A stretch of 64,000 nt of DNA from Phyllobacteriaceae bacterium (GTDB lineage: Bacteria; Pseudomonadota; Alphaproteobacteria; Rhizobiales; Rhizobiaceae), in assembly GCA_016711085.1 (NCBI GenBank), contig JADJTR010000004.1, positions 124,001 through 188,000 of the forward strand, in the 5' to 3' direction. Positions 25,801 through 34,086 of the stretch are shown here, piece by piece. Every line of letters begins with the position of its first letter. Position 1 is the stretch's first letter. The position numbers were made by a program, and so were the translations under genes. Below the pieces are notes generated by a model. It saw nothing but the letters and a program-made list of their open reading frames with translations. It was not told the origin of the DNA and did no database searches.

Positions 25801-27699
25801 ATGAGCGTCCGTCTTTCGCTTCCCGCTTTCGCATCCGCCGTCGCGCTCGTCGCCCCGGTTCCGGCGCTTGCCCAGGACCTCGACCTCGGCGAGATCGTCG
25901 TCACGCCCAACAAGGCGCCGACCGACAAAAAGAAGACCGGCGTCAAGGTCGAAACCATCGACAAGGCCGAGATCGACAAGCAGGCCAAACCGGCCGTGCT
26001 CGACTATCTCGCCCAGGTCCCCGGCGTCGCTGTGGCGTCGCCCGGCGGTTCCGGCCAGGAAGCAAGCGTCGCCGTGCGCGGCGCCGACAAGAAATACGTC
26101 AAGACGCTGTGGAACGGCATCGACATCGCCGATCCGTCCAACACGCAGGTGCAGGTCGGCTTCCAGCACCTCGGCGCCCTCGGCGTTTCGGGCCTCGAAG
26201 TGCTGAAAGGCTCGCAATCGACCCACTACGGTTCCGACGCGGTCGCCGGCGTCGTCGCCATCGACACGCTCGGCGGCATCGCCACCGGCGTTCACCACGA
26301 CATCGCGCTCGAAGCAGGAATGCGCGGAACATTCCGCGCCGCCTATGGCCTGTCGGGCGCCGACGACAAGGGCAAGGCGAGCCTGTCGATTTCGGGCCTG
26401 GCGACCGGCGGCTTTTCCGCCGCCGCGACCAACGGGACCGATCCGGCGCTCGATCCTGACCCGACGCGGCTGGAGCCCGATTTCCATCGCAACGGCACAG
26501 CCAATTTCGCCTTCGACCGAAGGATTTCGGAAAACATCACGGTCTTCGGCGCCGCCCTGTTCATCGCCTCGCAAGGCGCGTTCGACGATGGCGGAACGAC
26601 GCCGCGCGACAATGTGCTGAATGACGGCCGCTCCCGCCAGTTCGCCGGCCGCGCCGGCTTCACCGTGACCAGCATGGACGGCCGGCTGCGCAACACTTTC
26701 GCCGCGCAGAGCTTCGACATCGACCGCGATCTCCACCTCGTCTCGGCGTTCGGACCGTTCGACGCCAATTACGCCGGCCGCCGCGCCAAGGCGGAATACC
26801 AGGGCGCGTTCGACGTGAGCGACCGCGTGACGCTGCAATGGGGCGGCGATGTCGAGGCGCAATCCTCGCATGTGACCGACAATTTCGGCACGGATGCCAG
26901 CGACGCGGTGACGATCGCCGGATTGTGGGCGCAGGCGATCGTAACGCCGGTCGAAGGCCTGACGCTCGACGCGAGCCTGCGCCACGACATCCATTCCGCC
27001 TATGGCGGGCACACCACATGGCGCGGCGCGGCAAGCTACGCTTTCGCCAACGGCACGCGCCTGCACGGCTCGGTCGGAACCGGTTATCGCGCGCCGAGCC
27101 TCTACGAACTCTATGCGCCCTTCGGCACGGGCAATCCGACGCTGCGGCCCGAGACCAGCTTCTCGGCCGATTTCGGCGTCGAGCAAAGCTGGATGGACGG
27201 TCGCTTTGTTGGCGACATTACCGCCTTCATGCTCAACACCGACAATCTGATCGACTACGATTTCGCAACGTTCAGCTATCAGCAAACCGTCGGCGTCACG
27301 CGCCGCGCCGGCGTTGAAGTCTCGTTGAAGGCGCAGGCGACCGATTGGCTCGACCTGATGGCGGCCTATACCTTCACCCACACGGCCCAGCCTTCCGGCG
27401 CACGACGGCCGCGCATTCCGCTCCATGCGATCGCGCTCGGCGCGGTGGCGAAGCCGGCGGAGAAATGGGAGATCGCGGCGAACGCCCGCATCGCCCTCGA
27501 CACGCTCGACACCGTCGGCGGCGTGCTGACGCCCCTCGACAATTACATCGTCGTCGACGCCAAGCTCGCCTACAAGCCGAAGGAGAACCTGGAATTCTAC
27601 CTGCGCGGCGAAAACCTGTTCAACGCGCAATACCAGACGATCAAGGGTTACAATTCCGCCCCGCTCGGCGTCTTCGCCGGAATGAAAGCGCGTTTCTGA
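25801..27699 (+). CDS. btuB: TonB-dependent cobalamin receptor
   Basis: A 632-residue outer-membrane receptor. A signal peptide covers about residues 1-24 (ending PALAQ). A TonB-box-like LGEIVVTPNKA follows near 29, then the plug domain with VLDYLAQVPGVAV and LKGSQSTHYGSDAVAGVVAIDT, then about 22 beta strands. The last residues FAGMKARF end in the aromatic residue needed for insertion by the BAM machinery. The cobalamin riboswitch upstream and the btuFCD-like genes downstream fix the substrate. The stop overlaps the next start (TGATG). Confidence 0.93.
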   Translation: MSVRLSLPAFASAVALVAPVPALAQDLDLGEIVVTPNKAPTDKKKTGVKVETIDKAEIDKQAKPAVLDYLAQVPGVAVASPGGSGQEASVAVRGADKKYVKTLWNGIDIADPSNTQVQVGFQHLGALGVSGLEVLKGSQSTHYGSDAVAGVVAIDTLGGIATGVHHDIALEAGMRGTFRAAYGLSGADDKGKASLSISGLATGGFSAAATNGTDPALDPDPTRLEPDFHRNGTANFAFDRRISENITVFGAALFIASQGAFDDGGTTPRDNVLNDGRSRQFAGRAGFTVTSMDGRLRNTFAAQSFDIDRDLHLVSAFGPFDANYAGRRAKAEYQGAFDVSDRVTLQWGGDVEAQSSHVTDNFGTDASDAVTIAGLWAQAIVTPVEGLTLDASLRHDIHSAYGGHTTWRGAASYAFANGTRLHGSVGTGYRAPSLYELYAPFGTGNPTLRPETSFSADFGVEQSWMDGRFVGDITAFMLNTDNLIDYDFATFSYQQTVGVTRRAGVEVSLKAQATDWLDLMAAYTFTHTAQPSGARRPRIPLHAIALGAVAKPAEKWEIAANARIALDTLDTVGGVLTPLDNYIVVDAKLAYKPKENLEFYLRGENLFNAQYQTIKGYNSAPLGVFAGMKARF

Positions 27700-28562
27700 T
27701 GCGCGCGCCGCAAGCCCTCGCCTTTGTTGCAGGGTTCGCAGCATGCGTTGGCGCTGCGTTTGCGCTTGAACCTACCCCCGCCCGCGTCATGTCGACCAAT
27801 GTCTGCACCGACCAGCTGGCGCTGTTGCTGGCGAAGCCCGGGCAATTGGTCTCGGTGTCGATGCTCGCCGCCGACCCGCGCCTGTCGGCGTTGCATGACC
27901 GGGCGGCGGGGCATGCGACAAACACCGGACGGGCGGAAGAGGTTTTCCTCGTCGGCCCCGATCTCGTCGTCGCCGCCGACTACTCGCTGCATGCGCTGAC
28001 CCGTTTCGTTCGCGACGCCGGCATCGCCGTCGAGGAGTTCGGTTTCGCCGCGACGCTCGACACCATTGCTGGCGATCTGCGCCGCATGGGCGGATTGCTC
28101 GGCAATTCGACCGAGGGCGAACGACTCGCCGTCAATGTCGATCAACGCCTCGCCGACTTGAAACGCGCCGCCTGCGCCCGCCGGCCGACGGCGCTGATTC
28201 GCGGCCAGAACGGGATCGTGCAAGGGGCCGGAACGCTCGCCGGATCGGTGCTGGAGGCTGCCCGCTTCGACAATCACGCCGCCCGCCTCGGCTATCAGGG
28301 CATGACGCCCTTTCCGCTCGAATTGCTCATCGCCGACCCGCCCGATCTGCTCATCCTGTCGGAGCCGTGGAGCGGTACCGCCGCTTCGCTCGCCGACGCC
28401 GTCATCGACCATCCGGCGCTCGCCCACCTGCCCACCTTGCCGTCCAGGAATTTCGCCGAACCGGGCGTTCTGACCTGCGGCGGCCCGTTCACGCTCGACG
28501 CGGCCGAAGCGCTCGCCCGCTGGCGCCAGGAGAACCTGCCCTGCAAGGACATGGGCTCGTGA
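27699..28562 (+). CDS. btuF: cobalamin-type ABC transporter substrate-binding protein
   Basis: A 287-residue class III (helical-backbone) binding protein. A signal peptide covers about residues 1-22 and the chain then reads ARVMSTNVCTDQLALLLAKP, the opening of the FecB/BtuF fold. Later comes DLLILSEPW and a C-terminal cysteine pair region. ATG at 27699 overlaps the btuB stop by one base; the same frame is open further upstream but only inside btuB. Its 3' end overlaps the permease start (GTGA). Vitamin B12 as ligand is inferred from the riboswitch-controlled operon. Confidence 0.87.
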   Translation: MRAPQALAFVAGFAACVGAAFALEPTPARVMSTNVCTDQLALLLAKPGQLVSVSMLAADPRLSALHDRAAGHATNTGRAEEVFLVGPDLVVAADYSLHALTRFVRDAGIAVEEFGFAATLDTIAGDLRRMGGLLGNSTEGERLAVNVDQRLADLKRAACARRPTALIRGQNGIVQGAGTLAGSVLEAARFDNHAARLGYQGMTPFPLELLIADPPDLLILSEPWSGTAASLADAVIDHPALAHLPTLPSRNFAEPGVLTCGGPFTLDAAEALARWRQENLPCKDMGS

Positions 28563-29548
28563 GCCCGCCGCGCCTCAATCCCGCCCTTGCCGCGCTGGCG
28601 CTCGCCGGCTTCCTCGCCTCGTTGCTCGCCGGCCCGGCCGGATTGTCGTTGGCCGATTCCGTCACGGGCCTGTTTGCCGGCGGATCGGAAGCGGCGACAG
28701 CCATCATGCGCGACATCCGCCTGCCGCGCGCCCTGCTTGGCGTTTCGATCGGCTTTGCCCTCGGCCTCTCCGGCGCGGCGTTACAGGGATTGCTGCGCAA
28801 TCCGATGGCCGAGCCGGGCGTTATCGGCGTCTCTGCCTTTTCCTCGCTCGGCGCGGTGGCGATGTTCTACACCGGCGTCGCCGGCGCGGCCCAATGGGTG
28901 TTGCCGGCCGGCGCGCTCGCCGGCGCGCTGGTCGCCGTCGCCGTGCTGGTCGCGCTCGTCGCCCGCCGCTCCTCGACGCTGACGCTGGTGCTGGCCGGCA
29001 TCGCGCTCGGTTCGCTCGCCAACGCGCTGACCGCGCTGGCGCTCAATTTGTCGCCCAATCCCTTCGCCGCCTACGAGATCATGTTCTGGCTGCTCGGGTC
29101 GCTGGCCGACCGGTCGATGGCCCATGTCGCCGCGGCGCTGCCGTTGATCGCGGTCGGCGCGGCGCTGCTGTTCGCCTCGGCCCGCGCCCTCGACGCCCTG
29201 TCGCTCGGCGAAGAGGCGGCCGAAAGCCTGGGAGTCAACCTCGCCCGCTCGCGCATCCTGATCGTCGTCGGTGTGGCGCTTTGCGTCGGCGCCGGCGTCG
29301 CCGTCGCCGGGACCATCGGTTTTGTCGGCCTGGTGACGCCGCATCTGGTCCGCCCGCTGACCAGCCGCCTGCCCGGCGCGACGCTGCTGCCGGCGGCGCT
29401 GGCGGGCGCGGCGCTGCTGACCTTCGCCGACGCGGCGGTGCGCCTCATCGTCACCGGCCGCGAATTGAATGTCGGCGTCGCCACCGCGCTGATCGGCGCG
29501 CCGTTTTTCCTCTGGCTGGTGACGCGCTCGCGGCGGGAGGCGTGGTGA
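28559..29548 (+). CDS. btuC: FecCD-family permease, cobalamin type
   Basis: A 329-residue permease with about ten helices. It carries the family motifs RLPRALLGVSIGFALGLSGAALQGLLRNPMAEPGVIG near residue 55-90 (split here by helices) and GTIGFVGLVTPHLVRPL near 255, with the C-terminal GRELNVGVATALIGAPFFL. GTG at 28559 is chosen for its 4-bp overlap with the btuF stop and because the first helix starts soon after. It forms the BtuC2D2 translocator with the ATPase downstream. Confidence 0.9.
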   Translation: MSPPRLNPALAALALAGFLASLLAGPAGLSLADSVTGLFAGGSEAATAIMRDIRLPRALLGVSIGFALGLSGAALQGLLRNPMAEPGVIGVSAFSSLGAVAMFYTGVAGAAQWVLPAGALAGALVAVAVLVALVARRSSTLTLVLAGIALGSLANALTALALNLSPNPFAAYEIMFWLLGSLADRSMAHVAAALPLIAVGAALLFASARALDALSLGEEAAESLGVNLARSRILIVVGVALCVGAGVAVAGTIGFVGLVTPHLVRPLTSRLPGATLLPAALAGAALLTFADAAVRLIVTGRELNVGVATALIGAPFFLWLVTRSRREAW

Positions 29549-30324
29549 TGCTGACGGTCCGCGACCTCGCCGTATCACTCTCCGGCCGGCCGATCCTGCA
29601 TGGCCTGAAGCTCTCCGTCGGCGCCGGAGAAATCGTCGGCCTTGTCGGACCGAACGGCGCCGGCAAATCAACGTTGATGCGCGCCGCCGCCGGCCAATTG
29701 GCGTTTTCCGGCGACATCACCGTCGACGGCCGTCCGCTGGCTGCCTTTTCGCCGATCGAGCGCGCCCGCCGTCTCGCCTTCCTGCCGCAGGCGCGCAGCA
29801 TCGCCTGGGGCATGACGGTCGCCGATTGCGTCGGGCTCGGACGCCTGCCCTGGCTCGGCCCCTTCGCCCGGGCGACAGGGACCGACCGCGCCGCCGTCGA
29901 TGAGGCGATGGCGCTCTTCGATGTGCGGTCGCTCGCCGGCCGTCGCGCCGACGAGATTTCCGGCGGCGAACTGGCGCGTGCGCTCGCCGCCCGCGCCGTG
30001 GCGCAAGGGACACCCTTGCTGATCGCCGACGAACCGGTCGCCGGCCTCGATCCGGCCCACCAGATCGCCCTGATGACGGCGTTTCGATCGCTGGCCGGGA
30101 CGGGACGGGCGATTTTCGTCTCCATGCACGAACTGACGCTAGCGGCGCGCTGGTGCGACCGCATCGTCCTGCTCAACGCCGGCCGCATCGCCGCGCAGGG
30201 CGCGCCGGGCGATGTGCTGTCGCCGGCCAGTTTGCGCGACGTGTTCGGCGTCGACGCCCATGTCGGCGAGATCGACGGCGCGCTGACGATCACGCCGCTC
30301 AAACTGGCGGAGGGCCGCGCGTGA
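29548..30324 (+). CDS. btuD: cobalamin-type ABC transporter ATP-binding protein
   Basis: A 258-residue ATPase. Walker A is GPNGAGKST near residue 34, Walker B LLIADEPVAGLD near 160 and the switch His is in VSMHELTLAAR. The signature reads ISGGELARALAAR, slightly shifted from LSGGQ, which is common in FecE/BtuD proteins. ATG at 29548 overlaps the btuC stop by one base; the GTG at 29545 is a possible alternative. It ends in a GTGA overlap with the tonB-like gene. It powers B12 import from the periplasm. Confidence 0.9.
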   Translation: MLTVRDLAVSLSGRPILHGLKLSVGAGEIVGLVGPNGAGKSTLMRAAAGQLAFSGDITVDGRPLAAFSPIERARRLAFLPQARSIAWGMTVADCVGLGRLPWLGPFARATGTDRAAVDEAMALFDVRSLAGRRADEISGGELARALAARAVAQGTPLLIADEPVAGLDPAHQIALMTAFRSLAGTGRAIFVSMHELTLAARWCDRIVLLNAGRIAAQGAPGDVLSPASLRDVFGVDAHVGEIDGALTITPLKLAEGRA

Positions 30325-31436
30325 ACGCCCATCCGCATATCGGCCTGTTGCTGGCCGGCCCGCTCGAAGCGGTCGTTGCGCCCGACGAACTCGATGCCGG
30401 CGCGGCGACGTTGACGCTGGCTCCTTCGCGAAGCCATTCAGCCGCCCCGCCCTTGCCCGCACTGCAACGCGGCCCCATGCCGGCCGCTTTCCGCCGGCCG
30501 CCTTGGCGGCGCGGCGCGCTCGCCCTTTCGGTTCTCGTCCATGTCGCCGCCGCCTGGGCCATCGGCGACCGGCTGGCGCGCGGCCCGCTCGAGGCCGACG
30601 ATCCGCAGGCGATCGCGGTTGAACTGGTGCTGGAATCCCATGCCCCGACGCCGCCCGCCGCGACGGCGGCAGGGACGGTGGACGCCTCGGCGGGAACCGG
30701 CGTCGACGTATCGGCGGAAGCGGCCATCGAACCGCGCCCGGTCGATGTTCCCGGGTTCGATCCGGAGCTGGCGTTGACGCCGCCGCTTGTCGAACGGCCA
30801 AGCCAACCGGTCCTCGCGCCGCCCCCTGCCGGGACGCTTTCTGTGCTGGCGACGCCGCCGCGCATCGCCGAACCGCGAGCGGTCGCCGCGCCTGCGGAAA
30901 AGGCCGAACCGAAGAAAACCGTCGTCACAGCGGAAAAGTCGCGCGAGAAGGCGAAAACGCGGCCGGCCGTCGAGAAACCCGCAGCCAAGGCCGCGCCCGC
31001 GAAAACCATGCCGAAAGCAACCAGGGTCGCCAATGCGCCGGCGACGGTCGCCGCCAAGGCGAAGGCGAACGACCGGTCCGATGGCGGCAAGACGGCCTCC
31101 AGGGCGGGCAATGGCGGGCGAACCGGCGGAGCGGAAGCCAAACCGGCCGGGGCAAGCGCGGCGGCCAAGGCTGCCTATGCGGCCCGGCTCCACGCCCATG
31201 TCCAAAGGTTCAAGCGCCCGCCGGCGACCGCCGCCGCCGGCGTGACGCGCCTCATGGTCACCATCGGCCGGGATGGCGGTCTGCGGGGCGCGCGAATCGC
31301 ATCGAGCGCCGGCAACGCCGCGCTCGACGCCGAGGCCAGGGCGACCGCCCGCCGCGCCGCGCCCTACCCGCGCGCCCCCGACGGCATTGGCGGCGCAACC
31401 ATCACCTTCGCCGTGAACATCCGTTTCGCGCACTGA
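30321..31436 (+). CDS. tonB: TonB-family energy transducer
   Basis: A 371-residue protein with TonB architecture. A cytoplasmic stretch of about 55 residues precedes one membrane anchor (LALSVLVHVAAAWAIGD, about 58-75). A long Pro/Ala/Lys-rich periplasmic spacer follows (about 90-280). The C-terminal TonB domain reads YAARLHAHVQRFKRPP...GVTRLMVTIGRDGGL...SSAGNAALDAEA. GTG at 30321 overlaps the btuD stop. Placing a private tonB at the end of a riboswitch-controlled btu operon suggests it serves BtuB specifically; exbBD are not in the window. The N-terminal extension before the anchor is longer than usual. Confidence 0.85.
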   Translation: MNAHPHIGLLLAGPLEAVVAPDELDAGAATLTLAPSRSHSAAPPLPALQRGPMPAAFRRPPWRRGALALSVLVHVAAAWAIGDRLARGPLEADDPQAIAVELVLESHAPTPPAATAAGTVDASAGTGVDVSAEAAIEPRPVDVPGFDPELALTPPLVERPSQPVLAPPPAGTLSVLATPPRIAEPRAVAAPAEKAEPKKTVVTAEKSREKAKTRPAVEKPAAKAAPAKTMPKATRVANAPATVAAKAKANDRSDGGKTASRAGNGGRTGGAEAKPAGASAAAKAAYAARLHAHVQRFKRPPATAAAGVTRLMVTIGRDGGLRGARIASSAGNAALDAEARATARRAAPYPRAPDGIGGATITFAVNIRFAH

Positions 31437-31505
31437 CGACGCCGAAATGGTGCGCTGCGGCGAATGCGCTCTTCCCCCGGCGCGCGCGGCCTGCTACCCT
31501 ATTTT

Positions 31506-31519
31506 TTAAATCGATTTAA
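31506..31519. promoter_or_regulatory. 14-bp palindrome upstream of glgP, LacI-type operator candidate
   Basis: TTAAATCGATTTAA is a perfect palindrome centred on CG in a short AT-rich island, 14 bp before the glgP start. CG-centred AT-flanked dyads are typical of LacI/GalR regulators of sugar metabolism. Its position would block transcription or initiation of the glycogen operon. No regulator gene is nearby. Confidence 0.5.
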
Positions 31520-31532
31520 CAAACGTGTCGCC

Positions 31533-34007
31533 ATGAATATCGAATCCACGCCGCATTTGCTCCGCCCTGCCGAGAAAACCCGTCCCGTCACCGCTTCCGA
31601 CATCGTCGCCAAGCTGAAATACGAGGTCGGCAAGGACCCCTCCGTCGCCACCGAGCTGGACTGGCTGCACGCCACAATCCTCGCCGTACGCGACCGCATC
31701 ATCGACGCCTGGATGGATTCGACCTATGGCGCATGGCGGTCCAGCGCCAAGCGCGTCTATTACTTGTCGCTCGAATTCCTCATCGGCCGCCTGATGCGCG
31801 ACGCCATGAGCAATATCGGCGTGCTCGACGACGTCAAGGAAGCGCTGACCGAACTCGGCGTCGATTTCGGCGTCATCGCCGCCCTCGAGCCCGACGCGGC
31901 GCTCGGCAATGGCGGCCTCGGCCGGCTCGCCGCCTGTTTCATGGAATCGATGGCGACCGTCGGCATTCCCGCCCACGGCTACGGCATCCGCTACGCCAAC
32001 GGCATGTTCCGCCAGGAGATCGCCGATGGCTGGCAGGCCGAACTGCCGGAGACCTGGCTGATCCACGGCAATCCTTGGGAGTTCGAGCGCGCCGAGCGCG
32101 CCTACGAGATCGGCTTCGGCGGCCATGTCGAGGAAGGCGATTGCACCGGCGACGAGCCGGGCTGCGTGTGGAAGCCGGGCGAACGGGTCGACGCCGTCGC
32201 CTACGACAACCCGATCGTCGGCTGGCGCGCCGCCCGCGTCAACACGCTGCGCCTGTGGCAGGCCCGTCCCATCGATCCGATCCGCCTCGACGCCTTCAAC
32301 GCCGGCGACCATGTCGGCGCGCTGGAGGAAAGCAACCGCGCCGAGGCGATCTCGCGCGTGCTTTACCCGGCCGATTCGCACATGGCGGGCAAGGAGCTGC
32401 GCCTGCGCCAGGAGTATTTCTTCTCTTCCGCCTCGTTGCAGGACATCCTTTTCCGCCACCTCAGGCATTTCGGAACGCTCGACAACCTCGCCGACAAGGT
32501 CGCCGTCCAATTGAACGACACGCATCCGGCCATCGCCATCGCCGAGATGATGCGCCTGCTTTGCGACGTGCACGGCCACGGCTGGGAAATGGCGTGGACG
32601 ACGACGCGCGCCGTCTTCTCCTACACCAATCACACCCTGCTGCCCGAGGCGCTGGAAACCTGGCCGGTGCCGCTGATGGAGCGCATGCTGCCGCGCCACA
32701 TGCAGATCATCTATCGCATCAACGCCGGCGTGCTGACCGAAGCGCGCCTGCGCAGCGGCGGCAACGAGGACCGGGTCCGCGCCGTTTCGCTCATCGACGA
32801 AAACGGCGAGCGCCGCGTGCGCATGGGCCAGCTCGCGTTTGTCGGCTCGCATTCGATCAACGGCGTCTCGGCCCTGCATACCGAACTGATGAAGCAGACG
32901 GTGTTTTCGGACCTGCACGCCGTCTATCCCGACCGCATCAACAACAAGACCAACGGCGTCACGCCGCGCCGCTGGCTGTTCCAGTGCAATCCCGGCCTGG
33001 TGGGTTTGGCGCGCGAGGCGATCGGCGACGCCTTCCTCGACGACATCTCGCGCCTCGACGCCCTGTCGGCGCATGCCGGCGACCGCGCCTTTCTCGACAT
33101 GTTCGCCGCCGTCAAGCGCGGCAACAAGGTGCGCCTGGCCAAGCGATTGAAAGACCAGATGGGCGTGACGCTCGATCCGGACGCGATGTTCGACATCCAG
33201 ATCAAGCGCATCCACGAATACAAGCGCCAGCTCCTCAACATCGTCGAGACGGTGGCGCTCTACGACCAGATGCGCTCGCATCCGGAAAAGGACTGGGCCC
33301 CGCGCGTCAAGATCTTCGCCGGCAAGGCCGCGCCGAGCTACTGGACCGCCAAGGTCATCATCAAGCTGATCAACGACGTCGCCCGCGTCATCAACGCCGA
33401 CCCGACCGTGCGCAGCCGGCTGAAGGTGGTGTTCGTGCCGAACTACAACGTCTCGGCGGCGGAGGTGATGATGCCGGCCGCCGACCTGTCGGAGCAGATC
33501 TCCACCGCCGGCATGGAGGCTTCGGGAACCGGCAACATGAAATTCGCCCTCAATGGCGCGCTGACCATCGGAACGCTCGATGGCGCCAATGTCGAGATGC
33601 GCGAGCATGTCGGGGCGGAAAACTTCTTCATCTTCGGCATGACCGCCGAGGAGGTCGACAATGTCCGGCGCGAGCGCCAGAGCCCGCGTCACGCCATCGA
33701 CGTCTCGCCCGAATTGCGACAGGCGCTCGAAGCCATCCGCTCCGGCGTGTTTTCGCGCGGCGACACCCGCCGCTACGCCGATCTGGTGCAGAACATCTAC
33801 GATCACGACTGGTTCATGGTGGCGCGCGACTTCGACGCCTATGCCGACAAGCAGCGCGAGGTCGACGCCGTTTGGCGCGATCGCGACCGCTGGAACGCCA
33901 TGGCCATCCACAACACGGCGCGCATGGGCTTCTTCTCATCCGACCGCGCCATCCGCGAATATGCCAACGACATCTGGAAAGCCGGGCCGGGGTTCGAGGC
34001 CGGATAA
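31533..34007 (+). CDS. glgP: glycogen phosphorylase
   Basis: An 824-residue phosphorylase. Conserved stretches include ALGNGGLGRLAACFMES near residue 130, LNDTHPAIAIAEMMRL near 330, and the PLP-lysine region EASGTGNMKFALNGALTIGTLDG (split) near 660. It releases glucose-1-phosphate from alpha-1,4-glucan ends. ATG at 31533 is chosen because the upstream in-frame extension runs through the AT-rich operator-like palindrome. First gene of a glycogen operon in which synthesis and breakdown genes are together. Confidence 0.95.
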   Translation: MNIESTPHLLRPAEKTRPVTASDIVAKLKYEVGKDPSVATELDWLHATILAVRDRIIDAWMDSTYGAWRSSAKRVYYLSLEFLIGRLMRDAMSNIGVLDDVKEALTELGVDFGVIAALEPDAALGNGGLGRLAACFMESMATVGIPAHGYGIRYANGMFRQEIADGWQAELPETWLIHGNPWEFERAERAYEIGFGGHVEEGDCTGDEPGCVWKPGERVDAVAYDNPIVGWRAARVNTLRLWQARPIDPIRLDAFNAGDHVGALEESNRAEAISRVLYPADSHMAGKELRLRQEYFFSSASLQDILFRHLRHFGTLDNLADKVAVQLNDTHPAIAIAEMMRLLCDVHGHGWEMAWTTTRAVFSYTNHTLLPEALETWPVPLMERMLPRHMQIIYRINAGVLTEARLRSGGNEDRVRAVSLIDENGERRVRMGQLAFVGSHSINGVSALHTELMKQTVFSDLHAVYPDRINNKTNGVTPRRWLFQCNPGLVGLAREAIGDAFLDDISRLDALSAHAGDRAFLDMFAAVKRGNKVRLAKRLKDQMGVTLDPDAMFDIQIKRIHEYKRQLLNIVETVALYDQMRSHPEKDWAPRVKIFAGKAAPSYWTAKVIIKLINDVARVINADPTVRSRLKVVFVPNYNVSAAEVMMPAADLSEQISTAGMEASGTGNMKFALNGALTIGTLDGANVEMREHVGAENFFIFGMTAEEVDNVRRERQSPRHAIDVSPELRQALEAIRSGVFSRGDTRRYADLVQNIYDHDWFMVARDFDAYADKQREVDAVWRDRDRWNAMAIHNTARMGFFSSDRAIREYANDIWKAGPGFEAG

Positions 34008-34086
34008 AGTTAACGCTGGCGCAAGCGTCGGAAAAGGTGCGATCTTTCCGGCGAAGACTGAAGGCGGGAAGATTTCGGGAGGGGCA

